A program made the translations under genes and the position numbers. A stretch of DNA of 58,348 nucleotides from JBBDKV01 sp040879165 (lineage in GTDB: Bacteria > Patescibacteriota > Microgenomatia > UBA1400 > PJMF01). Below are positions 24,699-33,906 of the stretch, one piece after another (the stretch's first letter is position 1; each line of letters opens with the position of its first letter). The stretch is taken from assembly GCA_040879165.1 (NCBI GenBank), contig JBBDKV010000029.1, positions 1 to 58,348 of the forward strand. The letters run 5' to 3'. The notes beneath the pieces were generated by a model, which searched no databases, had not been told where the DNA came from, and worked only from the letters and a program-made list of their open reading frames with translations.

Positions 24699-25379
24699 TT
24701 AGGGGAGGCAGATCGCAGGTTCATTACCTTCATCAATAATGTCTCGATCTGCTGGGTACTCACTGCCCTCTGGACCAGTGCCATTACAGACCTCACCGCC
24801 AATTGCCTCTAGATCCGCAGGAAGTCCTTGAACACAACGATCAGTTGCTTCGGTTATAAACGCTCCTGATTGAGGCACAAAACAGACATAAGTGCTAGAT
24901 CCTTGAGTACCTTCATTGTATACATATAATCTTCTTGCACCCGGACTAAATGACACGCGGTCAATAAAGGAATCTCTCAATTCTTGTGAAGCTACACAGC
25001 CTGTTGAGTCCGCTCCTGTAGATAGTCTTTGCATCACTGTACATCCTGCATCACCCACGGCACCATTCACAAGCCAAGTTGCGTCATTAATAACAGGCGT
25101 CAGATCTTGACGAATTGCTACTGGCTGAGTATCATTTGCATCGACCTGCCATGGATAGTACCCTTGAAATGCATTAAACCGCTCAACAGCTCCAATGAGC
25201 TGCTCAGCATCAGAACGACTCGAAGTATCCCGTCCCCTATTAATCTGCTCAATGGGATTAATCGCCGACAGCACCGCCACTGCCAAAATACCTAAAATGG
25301 TGATGACCACCAGCAACTCAATCATGGTAAAACCCTGACTGGCATTTTTTAGTTTTCTCAAGTAGGGCAGTAGTGACAT
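24699..25379 (-). CDS. Prepilin-like protein, possible major pilin
   Basis: A 226-aa protein with leader MSLLPYLRKLKNASQG before FTMIELLVVITILGILAVAV, then NPIEQINRGRDTSSRSDAEQ. A good ribosome site (TAGGAG) precedes the ATG by 7 nt, and a strong terminator follows, so it can be made alone and in quantity; that is why I suggest a major pilin, though this is inference. The globular domain contains six cysteines (AGCTVM, TGCVAS, YVCFVP, DRCVQG, EVCNGT and AICLP) and a Tyr-rich FQGYYPWQVDAND loop. It is 97 bp from pilC, on the same strand. Confidence 0.85.
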   Translation of the reverse strand: MSLLPYLRKLKNASQGFTMIELLVVITILGILAVAVLSAINPIEQINRGRDTSSRSDAEQLIGAVERFNAFQGYYPWQVDANDTQPVAIRQDLTPVINDATWLVNGAVGDAGCTVMQRLSTGADSTGCVASQELRDSFIDRVSFSPGARRLYVYNEGTQGSSTYVCFVPQSGAFITEATDRCVQGLPADLEAIGGEVCNGTGPEGSEYPADRDIIDEGNEPAICLP

Positions 25380-25475
25380 AGTGATCTCCTAGGTTTTCTC
25401 GTCTAACTATTACTCTATACTAATTTTTTGCTCCTTGGCAAGCACCAATTTTCCCACTCAGCCAAGATACGTAAT

Positions 25476-26678
25476 CTAGAACTGCGCAGTTAAGTTGTAA
25501 ATTGGCATGATGATGGCAATTACCATCGCGCCAACTCCAATACCGAGTACAATCATAATCAGTGGCTCGATGGCGGCAGTTAAGTTTTTAACTGCTTGCT
25601 CACTTTCTTCTTCAAAGTAGACAGACAGCTTGCCTAATACTTCGTCAAGTTTTCCGGTTTCTTCTCCCACCGCCATCATTTGGTGCAGAATTGGTGGAAA
25701 GACATCGTAGATGCGCAGCGCCTTAGAAATTGGGACCCCTTTTTCCACTTGCTTGTAGACATCACGCATGGCTTCTTTGTAGATGACATTGTCAGTGCCG
25801 TCAGTCACAATTTCAATTGCCTGTAGTAGCGAAATACCTGCGCCAAGCAGCAACGACAAGGTTCGAGTAAACTCAGTCAACATAATTTTCTGAATCAATT
25901 CGCCAAAAATAGGAATCTTGAGAACAAAGCGGTCAAAGATCATCCGCCCTTCCTCCGTCTTGTACCATCTCCGACCAGCCCAAATACCCCCAGCAATAGC
26001 CAGCAATACCAGCCACCAGAAATTAACCATGAAGTCCGAGATTGCTACCAAAATTAACGTAGCCAGCGGTAAGTCTGCCTGGAAGTCATTGTACATCTCA
26101 GTCAATTGCGGAATCACAAAAATCATCATAATCATCGAGACAGCCACCATCGCCAGTAGTACAATAACTGGATAGATCATTGCTCCGCGGGTTTTCGCCC
26201 GAAAGGCTTTGGTTTTTTCCATATTCACAGCCAGGCGGCTCAGGATGTCATCAAGCACACCGCCAACTTCTCCCGCTCGCACAAGCTGTACGTAGATGGT
26301 GTCAAAGTGACTCGGGAATTTTTGCAGGGCTTTCGTAAACGTAGAGCCACCCTCAATATCCTGCAGAATGGTGGCTACCATACGCGACATTTCAGTTTTA
26401 CTTTGTTGTACCAAAATGGACAGGGCACTAGCCAGAGGCAGTCCGGCAGAAATCATAGTGGAAAGTTGGCGAGTAAAACTGACCACATCAGCATACTTCA
26501 CCCCAAATAATATTTGACGTATCGCACCAAATGAATCATCGGTCAGTGGACGAATATCTATGACAAGTAGCTGTCGCGTAGAAAGCTCAGTTGCAGCCTG
26601 ATGAGCATTACGGGCTTCAACTTTACCAGAGATCTTTTCTCCATATTGATTGCGGGCAGTGTAGCGAAAATAGGGCAT
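25476..26678 (-). CDS. pilC: Type IV pilus inner-membrane platform protein PilC
   Basis: A 400-aa GspF-family protein that forms the membrane base on which pilins are added. It has two homologous cytoplasmic helical domains with the family patterns FTRQLSTMISAGLPLASALS (about residues 68-87) and FTRTLSLLLGAGISLLQAIE in the second half, each followed by GGSTFTKALQKFP and GVPISKALRIYDVFPP, and three membrane helices (around 172-195, 215-235, 375-397). It lies between the pilin gene and pilT on the same strand. Secure. Confidence 0.96.
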   Translation of the reverse strand: MPYFRYTARNQYGEKISGKVEARNAHQAATELSTRQLLVIDIRPLTDDSFGAIRQILFGVKYADVVSFTRQLSTMISAGLPLASALSILVQQSKTEMSRMVATILQDIEGGSTFTKALQKFPSHFDTIYVQLVRAGEVGGVLDDILSRLAVNMEKTKAFRAKTRGAMIYPVIVLLAMVAVSMIMMIFVIPQLTEMYNDFQADLPLATLILVAISDFMVNFWWLVLLAIAGGIWAGRRWYKTEEGRMIFDRFVLKIPIFGELIQKIMLTEFTRTLSLLLGAGISLLQAIEIVTDGTDNVIYKEAMRDVYKQVEKGVPISKALRIYDVFPPILHQMMAVGEETGKLDEVLGKLSVYFEEESEQAVKNLTAAIEPLIMIVLGIGVGAMVIAIIMPIYNLTAQF

Positions 26679-26745
26679 GAACTTTCTTTCGCGCTGTTAT
26701 TGATGCGTATACATTTCTAGAGCGCTACTAATACTTAATCTCCAA

Positions 26746-27801
26746 CTATTGTCCTAGTAACCGTCGCATTTCTTGCGGCCTGAAAGCGTGAGAAATGGCT
26801 GTTTCTTGACTAATTTCATTGCGTTGAATCAGTTGCAGCAAGTGGGATTCAAAAAGCATCATGCCAGACTCGGCTTGCGTTTGAATGACTGTGTCAATCT
26901 GATGCGTTTTACCTTCACGAATCAGGTTACGAATTGCGCCATTACCAATCATCACTTCCACTGCTGCCACACGACCACCATTTTTGGCGGGCAAGAGGCG
27001 CTGAGAAGCTACTACTTTAATAGATGCTGCTAGTTGTTGGCGAATTTGGCCTTGCTGATGCGCCGGAAAAACATCAATGATACGGTCCATCGTTTCTGCA
27101 GCCGTTGAGGTATGCAGAGTAGCAAACACCAGATGTCCAGTTTCAGCAATCGTCATCGCAGAAGCAATGGTCTCAAAATCACGCATTTCACCAATCAGCA
27201 CCACGTCTGGATCTTCACGCAGTACAGAACGCAGGGCAATTTCCCAGCTATGCGTGTCGTGATTGAGCTCCCGCTGCGTGATAATGCTGCGCTTGGGCGT
27301 GTAGACAAACTCGACAGGGTCTTCCACAGTTACAATATGCTCCGCCCGCGTCGAGTTGATCAGATCAATGATAGCAGCTAAGGTAGTAGATTTACCTTCG
27401 CCAGTTGGACCTGTTAGCAATACCAACCCTTGCTTGTAATTGGCAAATTCGTTCAAAATAGGCGGCAGGTTCAACTCTTCAATTGACTTAATCTTAGAAG
27501 GAATCAGCCGCATTGCTGCACCAAGCGAGCCTTTGGCATGATAGACATTAATACGAAATCGGCCTTTATCTTGATACTGATATCCAAAATCTAATTCTTT
27601 ATTGACCGACACATAGTCTTTTTGCTCCTGAGTGAGTAGGGGGTGAATCAGCGTTTCTGCCTGTTTGGGCGTTAAAATTGGCGCACCTTCAACTGGTGCC
27701 AATTCGCCATTAACCCGCAAAGTAGGGGCAGATCCAGCAATGATGTGGACATCAGAGCCTTCTTTGGTGACTAGCTGATCAAGTATGTCATGAATGTTCA
27801 T
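26746..27801 (-). CDS. pilT: Pilus retraction ATPase PilT
   Basis: A hexameric secretion ATPase (351 aa) that pulls pilins out of the fibre and powers twitching motility or DNA uptake. It carries Walker A GPTGEGKST (about residues 131-139; Glu is unusual in place of Ser at that place), an Asp box VTVEDPVEFVY, Walker B VVLIGEMRDFET, the His box TGHLVFATLHT and AIRNLIREGK (PilT signature in its C-terminal domain). A Shine-Dalgarno GAGGAG is 4 nt before the ATG. pilC follows 67 bp downstream. Retraction is thus likely, unlike systems that have PilB alone. Confidence 0.96.
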   Translation of the reverse strand: MNIHDILDQLVTKEGSDVHIIAGSAPTLRVNGELAPVEGAPILTPKQAETLIHPLLTQEQKDYVSVNKELDFGYQYQDKGRFRINVYHAKGSLGAAMRLIPSKIKSIEELNLPPILNEFANYKQGLVLLTGPTGEGKSTTLAAIIDLINSTRAEHIVTVEDPVEFVYTPKRSIITQRELNHDTHSWEIALRSVLREDPDVVLIGEMRDFETIASAMTIAETGHLVFATLHTSTAAETMDRIIDVFPAHQQGQIRQQLAASIKVVASQRLLPAKNGGRVAAVEVMIGNGAIRNLIREGKTHQIDTVIQTQAESGMMLFESHLLQLIQRNEISQETAISHAFRPQEMRRLLGQ

Positions 27802-27940
27802 AGTACTCCTCGTGTAGGTACCGCTGGTATTCGATAGTATCTGTATTCATTGTGCAACATACATAGGCAGTCTGGCAAGATGCTAACTGATTTGAAGTTT
27901 CAAGACCCTGCACATACTGCTTCATAGTAGTAACTTCTAG

Positions 27941-30235
27941 TTAAATCTGAGCCACTCTGAGCACTTCCTCAATGGTCGTAATGCCTTCAAGCGCTTTCAA
28001 ATAACCATCTTGCTTCATCAACAACATACCATTTTTTTGAGATATTTTTTCCATCTCACTAGCTGGACGCCGCTCCAGAATCAATTTAGCGATCTGCTCA
28101 TCGATCCGCATCACTTCAAAAATAGCGATTCGGCCCTTAAATTCAGGTTCCGTTTGTGGTCTGTTTGCACTCGGACGATACAGCGTCATAGTGTTGGGAT
28201 CTTTGTTTTTCTTCTTGCACCAGGCAAGATAATGTTCGCCCAGGACCGCTTTGACATCTTCAACTACCGCAGGCTCTGGTGTGTATTCTTCGATATAATT
28301 TGAATTAATCAGTCGCAAAACACGCTGAGCAGCCACCATAGTCATCGAGGAGGCTAGCAAAAATGGCTCAGCTCCCATGTCCATCAAACGCGGTAGCGCT
28401 CCTGCCGCAGAAGAAGTATGCAGGGTAGAGAAGACCAAGTGACCTGTCAGTGAAGCCTGAATGGCGAGTTCAGCTGTTTCACTATCTCGAATTTCTCCGA
28501 CCATGATAATATTGGGATCTTGACGAAGAAATGAGCGCAATCCCGAGGCAAACGTTAACCCTGCCTGCGGATTGATCTGCACCTGATTCACTCCAACCAT
28601 TTGGTACTCAACTGGATCTTCCAGCGTCATAATATTCACTTTAGGCGAGTTAATGACATGCAACACAGAGTAGAGAGTGGTAGTTTTTCCCGAGCCAGTT
28701 GGACCAGTAATCAACACGATGCCATGAGGAACTTTAATAGCATCCTGAACATTGCGCAGTGCCAAGCCATTGAGTCCAAGCTGTGGCATCGTGGGCACAT
28801 CGTCATCTTTCTTCAACAACCGCATCACAATTTTTTCACCATGGATGGTAGGCAACGTGGAAATACGCAGATCAACTTCAGCCTCAGCAGTATTAAAGGT
28901 AAATCGACCGTCCTGAGGCAACCGTTTTTCATCAATCTTCAGACCAGACAGAATTTTAATTCTTGAGATAACCGCCTCGTGAACTGATTTGGGCAAGATT
29001 AACTTTTCGTTCAAGATGCCATCGATACGGTAGCGGACGCGCGTCCGATCTTCCAGTGGTTCAATATGAATATCGGACGCGCGCGCCTTCATCGCAAATC
29101 CCACCATAGTTTCAACGATTTTGGTAATTGGCGCCTGCCGAATTGTTTCTCCCTTTAATTGCGAAAGGTCCTGTTTGCGAGCCTGATTTTCTGCCACCTG
29201 TTGAGTTTGTTCAAGTGCTGCGGAGACTTCATTAGACAATGTTTGAGAGTAATACTCGGCAATAGCTTTTTCTACCTCAGTTGGCATGGCGTAATGAGCA
29301 ATAATTCTCAAACCAGTTTTTTGCTGAGCAAAATCAATCGCAGTCAAATCCAGCGGATCACGCATCGCCACCGAGAGCGTTCCTTCCGATTTATCAATAG
29401 CAAATGGCACCATGTGATAATGTCGAGCAGAACCCTCAGGAAGCTGATTAATCGCCTCTGGATAGGTACCCACCTCGGTTAATTTTACAAAAGGCGTATT
29501 ATGAAAAATTGCCTTAGCACGGGTCAAATCTTCTTCTGAAACTATACTTCTTTCTCTGATTAACGCCTCAATATTAGTACCCGTACTAATGGTCTCCATC
29601 AATAATACTTCAGCGTCTTCTTGTTTAACTTTACCCTGTTTGACCAGTACTTCGAGCAAATTAGAAAAGCTGCCTGATACTTCCTGACCGTCGGACTCTT
29701 GCGCCTGCTGCAATGGCGCAGGCTGTTTCGGTTGAACCTGACTCTGCGGCTGAGGCGCAGCACCTTCAACTGCTGAAGGAGGGGTAGCGGTTGATGGTTG
29801 TTGAACAGACGCTTGAGTAGCTTGGTTTGCGGCAGTGGTGTCACTTGGCGGCAGGACTGGTGTCGGTGAAGAAGGAGTCTGCGAAGTCGCTGGCGCAGGC
29901 GAAGCAGGAATAGGAGGCGTAGCCAGATCAGGCGGCGGGGCAGTTGGTGCAGTTGATGTTGAGGCAGTTGTTGCTGGGTTGGGCGAATTAGTGGGCATTG
30001 CTGCAGCAGGCGACTCAACAGCTGAAGAATCCTGTGCGGACTGCGCATCAGCTTCAGCGGTGAGTTTTTGCAGACTCGCTTCTGCCGCTTGAAGGTCAGC
30101 CGCAGGTGGTTCTGGCGTTACAGAAGATGCTCCAGCTCCACTAGAACCCACAGCATTAATTNNNNNNNNNNCATTAATTGCATTTGTTGTATCAGGAGGA
30201 ACACCTAATTGTGATGACTGGGCAGGATCATTCAT
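27941..30235 (-). CDS. pilB: Pilus extension ATPase PilB with long Pro/Ala-rich linker; contains a 10-N gap
   Basis: The assembly motor of the pilus (764 residues as given). The N-terminal 170 residues are low-complexity Pro, Ala, Thr, Ser and Gln (APTAPPPDLATPPIPASPAP), followed by a T2SSE_N domain with TKLTEVGTYPEAINQLPEGS, then the ATPase domain: Walker A GPTGSGKTT, MTLEDPVEYQ, IIMVGEIRDSETAE and TGHLVFSTLHTSSA, with the C-terminal EVMRIDEQIAKLI. The usual tetracysteine zinc motif is missing. The linker includes four unknown residues from the N run at 30162-30171. Divergent from holB. Secure except for the gap. Confidence 0.95.
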   Translation of the reverse strand: MNDPAQSSQLGVPPDTTNAINXXXXINAVGSSGAGASSVTPEPPAADLQAAEASLQKLTAEADAQSAQDSSAVESPAAAMPTNSPNPATTASTSTAPTAPPPDLATPPIPASPAPATSQTPSSPTPVLPPSDTTAANQATQASVQQPSTATPPSAVEGAAPQPQSQVQPKQPAPLQQAQESDGQEVSGSFSNLLEVLVKQGKVKQEDAEVLLMETISTGTNIEALIRERSIVSEEDLTRAKAIFHNTPFVKLTEVGTYPEAINQLPEGSARHYHMVPFAIDKSEGTLSVAMRDPLDLTAIDFAQQKTGLRIIAHYAMPTEVEKAIAEYYSQTLSNEVSAALEQTQQVAENQARKQDLSQLKGETIRQAPITKIVETMVGFAMKARASDIHIEPLEDRTRVRYRIDGILNEKLILPKSVHEAVISRIKILSGLKIDEKRLPQDGRFTFNTAEAEVDLRISTLPTIHGEKIVMRLLKKDDDVPTMPQLGLNGLALRNVQDAIKVPHGIVLITGPTGSGKTTTLYSVLHVINSPKVNIMTLEDPVEYQMVGVNQVQINPQAGLTFASGLRSFLRQDPNIIMVGEIRDSETAELAIQASLTGHLVFSTLHTSSAAGALPRLMDMGAEPFLLASSMTMVAAQRVLRLINSNYIEEYTPEPAVVEDVKAVLGEHYLAWCKKKNKDPNTMTLYRPSANRPQTEPEFKGRIAIFEVMRIDEQIAKLILERRPASEMEKISQKNGMLLMKQDGYLKALEGITTIEEVLRVAQI
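30162..30171. other. Scaffold gap (10 N) inside pilB, flanked by 8-bp direct repeats
   Basis: Ten N lie between two copies of CATTAATT (30154-30161 and 30172-30179). Gap plus one repeat is 18 bp, so collapsing them would keep the pilB frame and give TNAINAVGSSG. The gap is therefore probably an assembly join of overlapping contig ends rather than missing sequence. Confidence 0.8.
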
Positions 30236-30353
30236 ACAGTTGACTATCTTTTAATACTTGTTCGTCGTAGAGTAGGGTATAGTACACACCACAAACCTCA
30301 CAATTGCTGTGACAAGCTTACTCTACTATAGATGAAATAGCCTATCTACTGCA

Positions 30354-31157
30354 ATGCCGAATACCAGATTTATGTCAATTACTGACGCACCAACGCCAGC
30401 TATCGCAATTCCAAAACTCGTCGTCTTGCCTGAGGCAGTGGAAAGTAGGGTAGCCACCCAACTACTTCTTGAAGACTGGCTCGAGCAGCAAATTCCTCAA
30501 GGAACTACGCAATTTCAAAAACAAGATTTAGATTGTATTCACCTTCCCGAGAGTGGAGAAACACTGAAAATAGAGATGATTCGCGAACTGAAAATCGCCG
30601 CAACCTACACAATGCCAGCCAGCCGGTTTCGTCACATTTTTTTACATAACCTTCATCAATCCAGCGAGGCCGCTCAGCAGGCTCTCCTTAAAACACTTGA
30701 AGAAGGCACGCCTCAAACACAGTGGTGGCTAACAACCCAAAGTCAACACGCTGTCTTGCCCACCATTCAATCTCGTTGCCAACTGCAAAGATTGACGCCA
30801 AAACTACTGCAAAAACTTGTCATCACAGACATGAGTGACTTGCCTCACTACGACAAAATACATTCCTTATTAGACACTGTACACAAACTCAGCTACGGGC
30901 AGCTTACTGACGAAGCTCAGACATTTACCAATAAAGACGCCGCCGCTCAAGCACTAACCATTGGTATTTTTATACTACATCAGAAAAAAAATGCAGCTCC
31001 AGAGGTTGAAGCTCACCTTGCTGCGCTCAAACATTCGCTTGCAGCTCAAAACTATCTAGCAGCCAACGTCAGCCCACGCCTAGTGATAGAAAATTGGCTT
31101 TTTTCCCTCAAAAAGATCAGCAGTACAAAATCACAAGCACGCAGTGACACCCACTAG
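30354..31157 (+). CDS. holB: DNA polymerase III delta'-like clamp-loader subunit
   Basis: A 267-aa AAA+-like protein. The segment IFLHNLHQSSEAAQQALLKT, then LEEGTPQTQWWLTTQS and LPTIQSRCQ is the signature of delta' (sensor-1 region and SRC motif). The protein lacks a Walker A P-loop and the usual N-terminal HAYLF-type part (no G-x-x-G-x-G-K-T), as is common for the inactive delta' ATPase fold and its shortened forms. Length is less than the usual 300-330. It starts 119 bp from the divergent pilB and is followed by gyrB after 69 bp. The replication context fits. Family likely, exact subunit moderately sure. Confidence 0.72.
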   Translation: MPNTRFMSITDAPTPAIAIPKLVVLPEAVESRVATQLLLEDWLEQQIPQGTTQFQKQDLDCIHLPESGETLKIEMIRELKIAATYTMPASRFRHIFLHNLHQSSEAAQQALLKTLEEGTPQTQWWLTTQSQHAVLPTIQSRCQLQRLTPKLLQKLVITDMSDLPHYDKIHSLLDTVHKLSYGQLTDEAQTFTNKDAAAQALTIGIFILHQKKNAAPEVEAHLAALKHSLAAQNYLAANVSPRLVIENWLFSLKKISSTKSQARSDTH

Positions 31158-31174
31158 CGGTTGCGAGCCGAGTG

Positions 31175-31183
31175 TGATATAAA
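31175..31183 (+). promoter_or_regulatory. Extended -10 promoter for gyrB
   Basis: TGATATAAA has the TGn extension before a TATAAA hexamer (31178-31183); no good -35 is seen. The start would be near 31190, giving a leader of about 37 nt. Confidence 0.4.
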
Positions 31184-31226
31184 ATGAGACCTCTCGTGAA
31201 AATACGTGTTATCGTGTTAGTTACAT

Positions 31227-33248
31227 ATGGCAAACAAAGTTACCACCAATTACAAAGCCTCAGAAATTAAAGTCCTTGAGGGGCTCGAGCCGGTACGAAA
31301 ACGTCCCGGTATGTATATCGGCTCGACTGACGGTCGCGGACTGCATCACTTAGCGAAAGAAATTCTTGATAACGCGGTAGACGAAGCAATTGCTGGATAC
31401 GGCAAAACGATCAAGCTTTTTCATAGTAAAACTAGTGACGAAGATCGCAGTTTTGCAGGTTTAGAAACACTTGGAGATGAGGCAATTACTGTCGTAGATG
31501 GCGGTCGAGGCATTCCAGTTGATCTGCACGAATCAGGCGTATCAGCACTAGAGGTTGTCATGACCAAGCTTCACGCAGGTGGAAAATTTGAAGAAACTGC
31601 TTACCAAGCCTCAGGAGGTCTGCACGGTGTTGGCTCGTCTGCTGTCAACGCACTTTCCTCATTGCTGCAGGTTATTGTGAAACGTGACGGCGACTATCAT
31701 TACCAATCATATTCCAAAGGCGCTCCACACAAACCCGTTACACAAATTACAGAGTCAGAGGTCCTACAATTCCTACCAACTCAAGCACACGAATTTATCA
31801 AGTCTGAATCTGGCACAGTCATTAAATTCGTCCCTGATCCCACCATTTTCTCCACAACAGAATTTAGTCACAAAGTCTTAACAGACGTGATAAAAGATCG
31901 CGCCTACTTGATGGCAGGTATTTATTTTGAATTTTTAGATGAAATTGCTGATACCGAAAAACACTACTATTACGAAGGCGGCGTTCGCTCACTAGTTGAA
32001 CATTTGAACATGGATAAAAAATCACTGCACGAAGTCATCTACACTTCTGGAGATTGGACTGATAGTACAACTGGCAAAAAAATTGGGGCAGAAATTGCGC
32101 TGCAATTTAACGATTCATACACCGAACGACTTGAATCCTACGTCAACGTTATTCGAACTCCAGACGGTGGGGCACACGTCAACGGCTTCCGCATGGCACT
32201 AGGCAAAGTGTTGCGAGATTATGCAGAAAAAAATAATTTACTCAAAGAGAAAGAAAACTTCACTTCTGAAGACATGAAAGAAGGCTTGGCAGCCGTCGTG
32301 TTCGTCAAAATGCCGTCCAATGATTTGCAATTTGAGTCTCAAACCAAGACCAAGCTCAACAACTCAGAAGCTCAATCAGCTGTGTATCAAATATTTAAAG
32401 ATTTTGTTGAAAGCTATCTTGAGGAAAATCCCAAAGTTGGTCGCGGTATCATTGAAAAAGTAATGCTCTCAGCTCGCGCTCGCCTTGCGGCTCGCGCCGC
32501 CAAAGACGCCGTCATTCGCAAAGGCGTTCTTGAGGGCAGCTCACTACCAGGAAAACTAGCTGATTGTCAAAGTCGCAAACCTGAAGAATCCGAGATCTAC
32601 ATTGTTGAGGGAGATTCCGCTGGTGGCACAGCCAAACAGGGCAGAGATCGTAAATTCCAAGCTATTTTCCCGCTGCGTGGCAAAATCCTCAATACTGAAC
32701 GCGCCCGACTTGATAAAATCGTCGCTTTTGAAGAATTAAAAAATCTAGTGATTGCCCTCGGCGCAGGAATTGGAGAAACCTTCAATCCAGCAAAACTTCG
32801 CTACCATCGTATTATTCTAATGAATGACGCTGACGTTGACGGCGAGCACATTACCACACTTGGTCTGACCTTCTTTTTCCGTCACTTGCCAGAAATCGTC
32901 TCCGAAGGCTTTCTCTACATCGCCATGCCACCACTCTATAAAATAACAGCTAATAAGCAAGAAATGTACGCTTTTAGTGAGCTTGAACGAGAGAATGCTA
33001 TTAAAGACTTAAAGGCTGCTAATCCAAAGTCCACCATCAACGTCCAGCGCTACAAAGGTCTGGGAGAAATGAATGCTGAACAACTTTGGGAAACAACTAT
33101 GAATCCCAAAACTCGCATCCTCAAGCGTGTCACTATTGCAGATGCCCTTGAGGCAGATAAGACATTTACCACCCTGATGGGCGATGAGGTCGCCCCACGT
33201 AAAAAGTTTATCCAGACTCACGCCAAAATGGCTGAACTTGATATCTAA
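31227..33248 (+). CDS. gyrB: DNA gyrase subunit B
   Basis: The ATPase subunit of gyrase (673 aa), which with GyrA introduces negative supercoils. GHKL ATPase motifs are visible: LDNAVDEAIAGYG (Asn/Asp site), VVDGGRGIPVDLHES and QASGGLHGVGSSAVNALS. The transducer domain has the QTKTKLNNSEAQ lysine loop, and the TOPRIM domain shows YIVEGDSAGGTAKQGRDRKF and PLRGKILN, then DADVDGEHITTL. The EGDSAGGTAKQGRDRK/PLRGKILN form and KLNNSE point to GyrB rather than ParE. ppa and gyrA follow. Secure as type IIA topoisomerase B. Confidence 0.94.
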   Translation: MANKVTTNYKASEIKVLEGLEPVRKRPGMYIGSTDGRGLHHLAKEILDNAVDEAIAGYGKTIKLFHSKTSDEDRSFAGLETLGDEAITVVDGGRGIPVDLHESGVSALEVVMTKLHAGGKFEETAYQASGGLHGVGSSAVNALSSLLQVIVKRDGDYHYQSYSKGAPHKPVTQITESEVLQFLPTQAHEFIKSESGTVIKFVPDPTIFSTTEFSHKVLTDVIKDRAYLMAGIYFEFLDEIADTEKHYYYEGGVRSLVEHLNMDKKSLHEVIYTSGDWTDSTTGKKIGAEIALQFNDSYTERLESYVNVIRTPDGGAHVNGFRMALGKVLRDYAEKNNLLKEKENFTSEDMKEGLAAVVFVKMPSNDLQFESQTKTKLNNSEAQSAVYQIFKDFVESYLEENPKVGRGIIEKVMLSARARLAARAAKDAVIRKGVLEGSSLPGKLADCQSRKPEESEIYIVEGDSAGGTAKQGRDRKFQAIFPLRGKILNTERARLDKIVAFEELKNLVIALGAGIGETFNPAKLRYHRIILMNDADVDGEHITTLGLTFFFRHLPEIVSEGFLYIAMPPLYKITANKQEMYAFSELERENAIKDLKAANPKSTINVQRYKGLGEMNAEQLWETTMNPKTRILKRVTIADALEADKTFTTLMGDEVAPRKKFIQTHAKMAELDI

Positions 33249-33312
33249 TCAAAGTAGCAACAAGGTACAATACGCAGTACTAGTACAAAAACACAACACA
33301 AAAGGAGCTGAT

Positions 33313-33816
33313 ATGGCAAGCATCATTAAAGTCCTGATTGAAATACCAGAAAATTCCAAAATCAAGTACGAACTTGACGAAGAAACAGGTGAAATTGTCA
33401 TTGATCGCATCATGCCAACAGCCATGGGCTACCCGGTTAACTACGGTTTGATTGAAAGCACCGCTGGTGAAGACGGCGACGCGCTTGATGCCCTAGTTTT
33501 TCTTTCAGAAACGCCCGTACCAGGCGTAATTATCTCCTCCAAAGTAATTGGTCTACTAGAAATGGAAGATGAAGAAGGGGTCGACCATAAGATCATCTGC
33601 GTACCTGAAAAGGCGAAAATAGACCCAATCTGCGGGGCGTGGGAAAGCATGTCCGATATTCCAGAGGCATCAAAAGCAAAAATTAAGCATTTTTTTGAGC
33701 ATTACAAAGATTTAGAGCCAGAAAAATGGGTTAAGCTCAAGGACTGGAAGGACGCGGCCACTGCTGAGCGCATTATCGCCGAAGGCGTCAAACGTTTTGA
33801 GGATCAAGAAGACTAA
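33313..33816 (+). CDS. ppa: Inorganic pyrophosphatase
   Basis: A soluble family I pyrophosphatase (167 aa) that hydrolyses PPi and pulls biosynthetic reactions forward. It shows KIKYELDEETGEIVIDR, MGYPVNYGLIESTAGEDGDALDALV, which includes the PROSITE-type D-[SGDN]-D-[PE]-[LIVMF]-D motif (here DGDALD) with metal-binding aspartates, and CVPEKAKIDP, then EHYKDLEPEKWVKLKDW near the C-terminus. The start chosen, ATG 33313, has AAAGGAG 7 nt upstream; the frame's longer upstream extension overlaps gyrB and is not likely used. TACAAT at about 33266-33271 may be a promoter. Placed between gyrB and gyrA. Secure. Confidence 0.95.
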   Translation: MASIIKVLIEIPENSKIKYELDEETGEIVIDRIMPTAMGYPVNYGLIESTAGEDGDALDALVFLSETPVPGVIISSKVIGLLEMEDEEGVDHKIICVPEKAKIDPICGAWESMSDIPEASKAKIKHFFEHYKDLEPEKWVKLKDWKDAATAERIIAEGVKRFEDQED

Positions 33817-33896
33817 TCATTGTTACTGCAGGGAGCACACCTAGTAGGTAGCACTGCATGTAAAAAGTATGTAACAAAGTAAGAAGTAACTGTAGT

Positions 33897-33902
33897 TATA
33901 TT
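33897..33902 (+). promoter_or_regulatory. -10 element TATATT placed for leaderless gyrA
   Basis: TATATT ends 4 nt before the gyrA ATG, and no Shine-Dalgarno is present. Transcription would begin at the start codon. No -35 motif is evident. Confidence 0.35.
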
Positions 33903-33906
33903 TTGT

